Assembly (NCBI GenBank): GCA_900768675.1
Contig: CAAGDT010000198.1
Location: forward strand, 1 to 12,969
Reading direction: 5' to 3'
DNA length: 12,969 nucleotides
Origin: Oscillospiraceae bacterium
GTDB taxonomy: Bacteria; Bacillota; Clostridia; Oscillospirales; Ruminococcaceae
Shown: one piece after another, positions 1 through 5,960 of the stretch
Layout: each line of letters opens with the position of its first letter
Numbering within the stretch: position 1 is the stretch's first letter
Notes under the pieces: model-generated
What the model saw: the letters and a program-made list of their open reading frames with translations, nothing else
What the model was told of the DNA's origin: nothing
The model's database searches: none
Made by a program: the position numbers and the translations under genes

Positions 1-70
1 CGTTTCTTTTCCTCGATTTCGGCACGGTCTTTTAGCAAATCTTTTCCCTCGTTCAAACGGTTATTAGTAT
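1..70. repeat. Half of a palindromic intergenic repeat (left copy)
   Basis: This stretch matches the repeat at the right edge of the window. The first 17 bases, CGTTTCTTTTCCTCGAT, recur exactly at 12946-12962 in the same orientation. The reverse complement of the whole stretch aligns with 12855-12924: both begin ATACTAATAACC, then share TTT-x-AAC, a TTTGC/TTTGCaaaa block, a CCG-GCaCCG block, ATCG and AAAGAAAC, with many substitutions. The full element therefore appears to be an inverted repeat of roughly 170 bases, of which only the right arm is inside the window here. It lies directly after the stop codon of the GH25 gene. It may act in transcript ending, but no run of U follows a clean stem. 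No gene is visible in it. Confidence 0.7.
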
Positions 71-74
71 AAGC

Positions 75-1499
75 TTACAGATTATTCAATCCGTACTTTT
101 TAAGGATCGTCGGGAAATCCCGGTAGCTGTAATCCAGGTCAACATCTCCCTTTATTCCGTCAACCTTTCCCGTAAAGGAGTACTGCCAGATATAGTAACC
201 GCCGTCGTATGTAACCTTGTCGCTTACCTGCGCCAGCCAGACGGAGTACTTGTCCAGCACCGTCATGTCAAGATATGCCTCAATCCAGCCCTTGTAGGAG
301 TAGAACATGGGGAAATAGTTGTTCTCCATAAGGATTTCAAAGAACGCCTCAATCATCTGAGTCAGCTTCTTCTTGCCGATTTTGCCCTGGAACTCCTCCT
401 CCATATCAAGGCATACAGGGTACTGGATTTTGCAGTCCTTCAAAATCTCAACATAGAAGCGGGCTTCCTCCTTTGCTTCGGCAACGGAGGTTGCGTAGCT
501 GTAAAAATAAACGCCTACGTCAATTCCGTTTTCCTGAGCGCCCTTGATGTTCTGCCGGAAGTAGTCGTCCTCCTTCATCTTGTTATCCTTGCCGGCTCTG
601 CCTCTGCCTGCCCTTATAATGGCAAACTCAACCCCCGAATCAGCAACCTTTTTCCAGTCGATGTCGCCCTGTGCATAAGAAACGTCTATTCCCTTACGCT
701 TTACCGTCGGCTCGTCAATCAGAATATCCACGGTCATATCCTCGTACTCGTATTCGGGACGGTTGTCAATAAACTTACCTGCCTTTGTTACTGAAATAAT
801 TCTGAATCGGGTATAGCTTGAGGTTTCGGTAAGGGTTATTGTACCGCTGCACTTTACAGCCGACTTTGCACCTACCGTAAGGTGTCCGTTTACCGTAATA
901 TTACCGCTTAAGGTTATCTGGAGCTTACCTCTGAGCTGCAGGCTGCTTCCCTCGTTTGTAACAAGCTTACCGCTCAATATGCTGTCGCTGCTCTTATAGA
1001 AGGCAAGCTCGCCCTTATTGAGTATGCTGGCGCTCTTGTAAATCTTTACAGCTGAGGAGGTTTCAAGCTTGCCCTTATTGTAAATCGTAAGGTCGCCGGA
1101 AATATTGAGCGTACCGCTTACAGAGGACTGGACAAGACCGTAAACGCTGAAATCGGAGTTTTTCTTTACCGAAATTGTGCCGCTGTTGTGCAGCTCGCCG
1201 CCCTGAGCTACTGCAAGCTCACCGTAAACATTGATTTTACCGCCGCTGTAAACCTTAAGCGAACCGCCGTTCTTTACGCTCAGCTTTGTGCCTACGGGTA
1301 TATCAATCGGCTTTTTTAGCTTTACAGTATCGGTTATTGTATATGTATAGCCCTCCTCAAGTGCGCTTTTTCCGTCCCATTCGATTACAGAATCTGCGGC
1401 GGAGGCTTTTACCGAGAAAATGAGAGCGACTGCGGCGAAAAGCCCCATACACAATAAAAATGCCGCCGCAGGCTTAATTAATCTTATTTTTTTAACCAT
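75..1499 (-). CDS. Exported GH25 lysozyme with an N-terminal beta-solenoid-like region
   Basis: The 474-residue protein begins with a signal peptide: basic residues 3-9, a hydrophobic core at about 11-30 and a likely cut after ASA at 32-34. Residues 70-225 are low-complexity, rich in Gly, Ser, Val and Leu, in short strand-turn units such as GxLxV and GTLNISGDLTIY. This suggests a right-handed beta-solenoid, perhaps for wall or surface binding. Residues 268-474 are a glycoside hydrolase family 25 domain: KGIDVSYAQ with Asp272, the LDMEE catalytic motif (Asp365, Glu367) and a late DVDLDYS (452-458). Family 25 enzymes cleave the beta-1,4 bond between N-acetylmuramic acid and N-acetylglucosamine, so this is probably a wall hydrolase acting outside the membrane. 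The start has AAAGGAAG at good spacing. It has its own promoter-like sequence and follows the leuS terminator, so it is probably monocistronic. Confidence 0.93.
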   Translation of the reverse strand: MVKKIRLIKPAAAFLLCMGLFAAVALIFSVKASAADSVIEWDGKSALEEGYTYTITDTVKLKKPIDIPVGTKLSVKNGGSLKVYSGGKINVYGELAVAQGGELHNSGTISVKKNSDFSVYGLVQSSVSGTLNISGDLTIYNKGKLETSSAVKIYKSASILNKGELAFYKSSDSILSGKLVTNEGSSLQLRGKLQITLSGNITVNGHLTVGAKSAVKCSGTITLTETSSYTRFRIISVTKAGKFIDNRPEYEYEDMTVDILIDEPTVKRKGIDVSYAQGDIDWKKVADSGVEFAIIRAGRGRAGKDNKMKEDDYFRQNIKGAQENGIDVGVYFYSYATSVAEAKEEARFYVEILKDCKIQYPVCLDMEEEFQGKIGKKKLTQMIEAFFEILMENNYFPMFYSYKGWIEAYLDMTVLDKYSVWLAQVSDKVTYDGGYYIWQYSFTGKVDGIKGDVDLDYSYRDFPTILKKYGLNNL

Positions 1500-1513
1500 A
1501 TTACTTCCTTTCC

Positions 1514-1535
1514 GGGGAATTACTGAAAGTTCCCC
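1514..1535 (-). other. Small hairpin in the leader of the GH25 gene
   Basis: On the minus strand GGGGAA and TTCCCC form a 6-bp stem around a 10-base loop. The stem ends only a few bases before the AAGGAAG ribosome binding site at 1504-1510. No run of T follows, so it is not an intrinsic terminator. It could affect mRNA stability or ribosome access. A 6-bp stem can also arise by chance. Confidence 0.4.
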
Positions 1536-1561
1536 TGCCTAAAGATTTCCCTGCTATACAT

Positions 1562-1590
1562 ATTCTCTCATATTTGCTGATAAAAGTCAA
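1562..1590 (-). promoter_or_regulatory. Sigma-A type promoter for the GH25 lysozyme gene
   Basis: Read on the minus strand, TTGACT (1585-1590) is followed after exactly 17 bases by GAGAAT (1562-1567). The bases before the -10 are TGA, which gives a TGn extended -10. The predicted start is near 1555, leaving a leader of about 55 bases. It lies between the leuS terminator and the GH25 start, as expected for an independent transcript. The -10 matches the consensus at four of six positions. Confidence 0.6.
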
Positions 1591-1637
1591 TCTTTTTCGG
1601 CAATTACCATTATTTTTCAAAGGCTCTCGCAACTCTC

Positions 1638-1680
1638 AAAAAATCGGCTTGCAGACCTCTCCGCAAGCCGACCTTTTTTA
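1638..1680 (-). terminator. Intrinsic terminator of leuS
   Basis: On the minus strand a perfect 9-bp stem, TCGGCTTGC with GCAAGCCGA (1663-1671 and 1644-1652), closes a 10-base loop and is followed by six T (1638-1643). It begins about 20 bases after the leuS stop. A matching run of T on the plus strand (1673-1679) would make it work in both directions, although no plus-strand gene is present. Confidence 0.93.
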
Positions 1681-1689
1681 TTCAGACTC

Positions 1690-4092
1690 TTACTTCACAA
1701 CAATATTAACCAGCTTCTTAGGCACGGCAATCTGCTTGACAATAGTCTTGCCCTCAACAAGGGGCTTAACCGTCTCGTTTTCCAGCGCCGTCTTAATCAT
1801 TTCCTCCTGAGAAAGCTCAGCGGGGATATTAAGCTTTGCTCTTACCTTGCCGTTAATCTGAACGACTATCTCAATAGTCTCCTCAACGCAAAGCGCCTCG
1901 TCGTAGGTTACCCAGCTCTGCTCGGAAAGAATACCGCCGAAAATGCTATGATACATTTCCTCTGTGATGTGGGGCGCAAAGGGATTGAGCATGATAAGGA
2001 AGGTACGAAGCTCGCCTCTTGTGATGCTGCCCTTGTCGGAAATGTTGTTGAGCAGGGTCATCATCGCCGCAATTGCAGTGTTGAACTTAAGGGCTTCAAT
2101 ATCCTCGGAAACCTTCTTTACCGTGCGGTGGAAGGCAGCGCTAAGCTCCTTGCTGTACTCCTCGCTGTCGGTGAGAATGTCCTGAAGCGCCCATATCCTG
2201 TCAAGGAAGCGCTTGCAGCCCTTTAAGCTGCTTTCGCTCCAGGGAGCAGCCTGCTCGTAGTCGCCCATAAAGAGAACGTAAACACGAAGAACGTCAGCGC
2301 CGTACTCGTCAACAACGTCGTTAGGGTCAACAACGTTTCCTCTGGACTTGCTCATCTTAACCCCGTCCGGTCCTAAGATAAGTCCCTGTGCCGTTCTTTT
2401 TGCATAAGGCTCTGAAACCGGAACTTCGCCGATGTCGTAAAGGAATTTATGCCAGAATCTTGAGTAGATAAGGTGTCTTGTAACATGCTCCATACCGCCG
2501 TTGTACCAGTCAACAGGCAGCCAGTACTTAAGCGCCTCTTCCGAAGCGAACTCCTTGTCGTTCTTGGGGTCGCAGTACCGCAGGAAGTACCAGGAAGAGC
2601 CTGCCCACTGGGGCATAGTATCCGTTTCACGCTTAGCGTCGCCGCCGCACTTGGGGCACTTGCAATTTACGAAGGAATCGATTTTTGCAAGAGGGCTTTC
2701 GCCGTCTGAGCCGGGCTGGAAGTTGTCAACAGGCGGAAGCTTCAAGGGCAGCTCCTCGTAGGGTACGGGAACCATTCCGCAGTGAGGACAATGCACAATC
2801 GGGATAGGCTCGCCCCAGTATCTCTGGCGGTTGAAAGCCCAGTCCTTCATCTTGTACTGTACGCCCTTTTCGCCGCAGCCCTTTTCTGCCAGAATTTCCA
2901 GCATTTTTGCAATAGCTTCCTTCTTGTTGGTAATACCGTTGAGAACGCCGGAATTTACCATTTCGCCGTCGCCGGTATAGGCTTCCTTTTCAATATCTCC
3001 GCCCTTGATGACTTCAATAATGTCGATACCGAACTTCTTTGCGAAGTCATAGTCACGGCCGTCGTGGGCAGGAACTGCCATAATAGCGCCGGTACCGTAG
3101 CCCATCATAACGTAGTCGGAAATATAAATCGGGATTTCCTTGCCTGTAATGGGATTTATAGCGGTAAGTCCCTCGATTTTAACGCCTGTCTTGTCCTTGA
3201 CAAGCTGTGTTCTTTCAAATTCGCTCTTCTTGCTGCATTCTTCCTTGTATTCGTCAAGGGCAGCGATGTTGGCGATACTGTCCCTGTACTTTTCAATAAT
3301 GGGGTGTTCGGGGGCGATAACCATAAAGGTTACGCCATAGAGAGTGTCGGGACGGGTTGTGTAGATACGGAGCTTTTCGCCATTTTCCTTTACTGTAAAG
3401 TCAACAAAAGCGCCTACCGACTTGCCAATCCAGTTTTCCTGCTGAAGTCTTATATTCGGCAGGAAGTTTACCTCGTCAAGTCCCTGTAAAAGCTTGTCTG
3501 CGTACTCTGTAATCCGTAAGTACCAGACTTCCTTTGTCTTCTGTACAATCTTGCTGTGGCAGATGTCGCACTTACCGCCCTGTGAGTCCTCGTTGGAAAG
3601 AACTACCTTACAGCTGGGGCAGTAGTTTACAAGGGTCTTATCCCTGAAAACAAGTCCCTTTTCAAACATTTTGAGGAAAATCCACTGTGTCCACTTGTAG
3701 TAATCCTCGTCGGTGGTGTCGATAACTCTTGACCAGTCGAAGGAGAAGCCTACTCTGCGGAGCTGGCTTGTGAACTTGGCGATATTGTTGTCCGTTACCT
3801 TTCTGGGGTGAACGCCTGTTTTGATTGCTGTATTTTCTGTGGGCAGTCCGTAAGCGTCAAAGCCTATGGGGAAAAGGACGTTATAGCCCTCTAATCTTTT
3901 CTTCCTGCTTACTACCTCAAGACCGGAGTAAGCCTTTATATGTCCGACGTGCATACCTGCACCCGAGGGATAAGGGAACTCAACGAGAGCATAGAATTTC
4001 GGCTTCGGGCTTCCCGTAACCGCCTTGAAGCTCTCGTGCTCGTCCCAGTATTTCTGCCATTTGGCTTCAACTTCTTTGAAATCGTATCTCAT
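1690..4092 (-). CDS. leuS: Leucyl-tRNA synthetase
   Basis: This cytoplasmic class I synthetase charges tRNA-Leu with leucine using ATP. The 800-residue length is normal for a bacterial enzyme. Visible landmarks are the HIGH-type motif HVGH at 48-51, a zinc-finger-like module (Cys158, 161, 175, 178), the editing-domain threonine-rich TTRPDT at 245-250, a second cysteine cluster at about 435-482, the KMSKS loop at 579-583, and the anticodon-binding and C-terminal domains to 800. The ATG has TTCCTTCC on the plus strand (GGAAGGAA in the mRNA) 7 bases upstream. The leader carries a 105-base structured element and two promoter-like sequences. I see no T-box, which many Firmicutes use for synthetase genes. 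A strong terminator follows, so it is probably transcribed alone, with possible read-through from the GH26 gene. Confidence 0.98.
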   Translation of the reverse strand: MRYDFKEVEAKWQKYWDEHESFKAVTGSPKPKFYALVEFPYPSGAGMHVGHIKAYSGLEVVSRKKRLEGYNVLFPIGFDAYGLPTENTAIKTGVHPRKVTDNNIAKFTSQLRRVGFSFDWSRVIDTTDEDYYKWTQWIFLKMFEKGLVFRDKTLVNYCPSCKVVLSNEDSQGGKCDICHSKIVQKTKEVWYLRITEYADKLLQGLDEVNFLPNIRLQQENWIGKSVGAFVDFTVKENGEKLRIYTTRPDTLYGVTFMVIAPEHPIIEKYRDSIANIAALDEYKEECSKKSEFERTQLVKDKTGVKIEGLTAINPITGKEIPIYISDYVMMGYGTGAIMAVPAHDGRDYDFAKKFGIDIIEVIKGGDIEKEAYTGDGEMVNSGVLNGITNKKEAIAKMLEILAEKGCGEKGVQYKMKDWAFNRQRYWGEPIPIVHCPHCGMVPVPYEELPLKLPPVDNFQPGSDGESPLAKIDSFVNCKCPKCGGDAKRETDTMPQWAGSSWYFLRYCDPKNDKEFASEEALKYWLPVDWYNGGMEHVTRHLIYSRFWHKFLYDIGEVPVSEPYAKRTAQGLILGPDGVKMSKSRGNVVDPNDVVDEYGADVLRVYVLFMGDYEQAAPWSESSLKGCKRFLDRIWALQDILTDSEEYSKELSAAFHRTVKKVSEDIEALKFNTAIAAMMTLLNNISDKGSITRGELRTFLIMLNPFAPHITEEMYHSIFGGILSEQSWVTYDEALCVEETIEIVVQINGKVRAKLNIPAELSQEEMIKTALENETVKPLVEGKTIVKQIAVPKKLVNIVVK

Positions 4093-4114
4093 TTTGGTGT
4101 TCCTTCCTTTTGTT

Positions 4115-4219
4115 CAGGCTGCCGATAAGCAGCCGTCTGCGTCGTCACCCGCCAAACGGCAGGCACAAAGCCTAGCCGTTCGGCGGCTTCCTAGCATACG
4201 ACTACTTCTCGACAGCCTG
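4115..4219 (-). ncRNA. Structured leader RNA element, copy A (before leuS)
   Basis: In RNA sense (minus strand) an outer stem pairs 4205-4219 with 4115-4129, with one G-A mismatch. A 7-bp second stem pairs 4198-4204 with 4130-4136. An internal loop is made of AUGCUAGGAA (4188-4197) and UGACGACGCAG (4137-4147). A third stem pairs 4181-4187 with 4148-4154. An apical hairpin then has AACGGC-AGGC arms and a UUUGU loop (4155-4180). Copy B at 9853-9957 aligns over all 105 positions without a gap. All 22 differences fall in the outer, second and third stems, with six two-sided compensatory changes, and the loop and apical parts are identical. The element ends 22 bases before the leuS start, leaving the ribosome binding site free. 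It has no U-run, so it is not a plain terminator. I do not recognise the class. Confidence 0.85.
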
Positions 4220-4224
4220 TTGAT

Positions 4225-4253
4225 ATTATCTTATTGTTGTTTTTAACAGTCAA
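4225..4253 (-). promoter_or_regulatory. Proximal promoter of leuS
   Basis: On the minus strand TTGACT (4248-4253) and GATAAT (4225-4230) are separated by exactly 17 bases, five of six matches each. Transcription would start at about 4217-4219, which is the first base of the structured element. The element would then form the extreme 5' end of this mRNA. Confidence 0.6.
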
Positions 4254-4264
4254 ATATATTAAAT

Positions 4265-4293
4265 AGTATAATACTGCTTTAAACTGTTGTCAA
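4265..4293 (-). promoter_or_regulatory. Distal promoter of leuS
   Basis: On the minus strand a perfect TTGACA (4288-4293) and TATACT (4265-4270) are separated by 17 bases. This is a near-ideal sigma-A promoter. It begins 11 bases after the GH26 stop codon. The predicted start is near 4258, giving a leader of about 165 bases that includes the whole structured element. With the proximal sequence at 4225-4253 it makes a tandem pair. Confidence 0.78.
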
Positions 4294-4304
4294 GACTTTT
4301 TGCC

Positions 4305-5960
4305 TCAATATCTCGCAAAATCCGGCAGCTCGTCCTTTGTGATATAAAGCTCGTTGTTGTATGCGTAGTCAAGCTCCTCCGAAGAAACCTGAGCATAGCT
4401 TATAGTGCCGTCGGAATTGATGATATAATCCCCTTTCCAGAGGGCGAACCATAGCCACTTTGCATTATCCCTAGCCACATAGTCGGGGTTAGGGATACGT
4501 CCGCACTCGGTAAGGGCGGTGGGCTTTGTTCTTATTGTGTAGCGGATTGCGTCCAGCATACGGGAATTTCCCGAAATATCCGAATCTGAATACATATCCA
4601 TTCCCACAATATCCACAAGGTCGTCACCGGGATAAAAGTCTGCGCTTTCTCCGTTCCATATCCATATAAGCCCGTTAAGCTCATGGTATTCCGTCATACG
4701 GCGGTAGATAAGCTTGTAAAGCCATAGATAGCTGTCCTTGTCCCGTCCCCACCAGTACCAGCCGTTTCCCGCCTCGGGAAGTGGTCTGAACAGCACGGGA
4801 ACTCCCTGTGCTTCCAGCAGCTTCAGCTTGCTTGCAACGCTGTCAATGTCATTGATAAGCTTAAGGCACTCCTCGCTTATCCGCCCCGTCTGCCGATAGG
4901 CTTCAAGGGAAGCAGGATTTAAAAGGGCAATATCGTTATCCGTAACCGCATTTTTCAGATTAAAGTCGGTGATTGATATGTTATAATGGGAATTTTCCTC
5001 CGTTGGTGCATACCAGTACCAGCTGTAGCTTACAATTCCTCCGCTTTTCCACCACTGCGCCGCCATATCCAGCTCGTCCTCGCTGTTCTTGTCGGGACCC
5101 TCGTAATATTCGGTAAAAATGCCTATGTCGGCGCAGCGGATTGCGGGGTATCTTCCGGTTTCCATATAGATTGCGTTCATTTCGGTATTTGTTCCGGAGG
5201 TGCAGTACTGCCCCGTAAGAACTCTGTTGCCGTAAACGTCAGCAAGATAGCGCTTAACCGCCTTTGCGGAGTCGTTTGCGTTCTTGTTTATGCAGCCGTT
5301 TGAAACTTCAAAGGCAAGGTCGCTTACCGTAGAGCTGTTTTCAATCGTTATATCGTCGATATACGCCGTTCCCGAAAGAACCTGTAGGGTAAGCCTGTTT
5401 TCGCCCTTTCCCAGATAAACCCCGTCAAGGTAGAAGTAGGTAAAGTCCATGCTTTCCCCTGCGTAAACCGCTCCCCATACCGTTCCGTCAATGGTTTTGT
5501 AGCTTCCGTCGGCGCTGTCCGTTTCCTTATCGCCGCCTGTTATAATTGCAACCTTTGTTCCCGCCGTGCAGATACGCACGCCGATTTTATAGTGCTGTGA
5601 GGATGGAACGGTTACGGTAAGGGTTGCGTACTCCTTGTTGGCAAGGCAGATAAACCCTGTTCCGTTGTAGCCCGAAAGCCCCTCGGTGTGGGCTTCTGCG
5701 TCGGAGTTGAATTCAAGCTGATAGCTTTCGCTGTATTCCTCGGGAGAAAGCACGAAATTCCCCGGCTTGTGGGTGTCAGCGCTTACCGCATCGGGAATAA
5801 TAACCGTTTCCTGCTCAATTTCCTTGTTGTCCGCAGGGTCCTCGGTTGTATATTCGGGCTTTGGCATGCTGTCATAGTCGATAGGGGTAGTACAGCCCGA
5901 AAGGAGCGGGACTGCACCTAAAAATAAAGCAAATATAAAAGCCGTTAACCTTTTTCTCAT
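4305..5960 (-). CDS. GH26-type glycanase lipoprotein (beta-mannanase-like)
   Basis: The 551-residue protein has a lipoprotein signal: basic start, hydrophobic residues 6-20 and the lipobox LLSGC with Cys23, so it should be anchored on the outer face of the membrane. A linker rich in Pro, Asp and Glu follows. Residues 80-208 look like a carbohydrate-binding beta-sandwich of the CBM35 kind (GYNGTGFICL, a run of beta strands, ending IDDITIE). Residues 230-551 resemble the GH26 barrel: VLTGQ (247-251), the acid/base motif RPLPEAGNGWYWWG with Glu396, WIWNG (433-437), DIVGMDMYSD, and the likely nucleophile Glu485 in ALTECG. Most GH26 enzymes cleave beta-1,4-mannan, though others cut mixed-linkage glucan or beta-1,3-xylan. 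The residue before the acid/base Glu is Pro, where mannanases usually have His, so the substrate is uncertain. Its ATG overlaps the upstream stop by four bases (ATGA), which implies translational coupling. No terminator follows. Confidence 0.88.
   Translation of the reverse strand: MRKRLTAFIFALFLGAVPLLSGCTTPIDYDSMPKPEYTTEDPADNKEIEQETVIIPDAVSADTHKPGNFVLSPEEYSESYQLEFNSDAEAHTEGLSGYNGTGFICLANKEYATLTVTVPSSQHYKIGVRICTAGTKVAIITGGDKETDSADGSYKTIDGTVWGAVYAGESMDFTYFYLDGVYLGKGENRLTLQVLSGTAYIDDITIENSSTVSDLAFEVSNGCINKNANDSAKAVKRYLADVYGNRVLTGQYCTSGTNTEMNAIYMETGRYPAIRCADIGIFTEYYEGPDKNSEDELDMAAQWWKSGGIVSYSWYWYAPTEENSHYNISITDFNLKNAVTDNDIALLNPASLEAYRQTGRISEECLKLINDIDSVASKLKLLEAQGVPVLFRPLPEAGNGWYWWGRDKDSYLWLYKLIYRRMTEYHELNGLIWIWNGESADFYPGDDLVDIVGMDMYSDSDISGNSRMLDAIRYTIRTKPTALTECGRIPNPDYVARDNAKWLWFALWKGDYIINSDGTISYAQVSSEELDYAYNNELYITKDELPDFARY

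Noticed and set aside
2782..3489. Plus-strand open frame of 235 codons inside leuS
   Set aside because: It is fully antisense to conserved leuS codons, has no family motif and no separate ribosome binding site context.
4115..4219. Element A as an intrinsic terminator
   Set aside because: The stem is strong, but no run of U follows on either side, and it lies downstream of good promoters and just before a start codon.
4220..4304. Terminator after the GH26 gene
   Set aside because: No stem followed by T residues is visible; the space is taken by promoter sequences, so read-through into leuS is possible.
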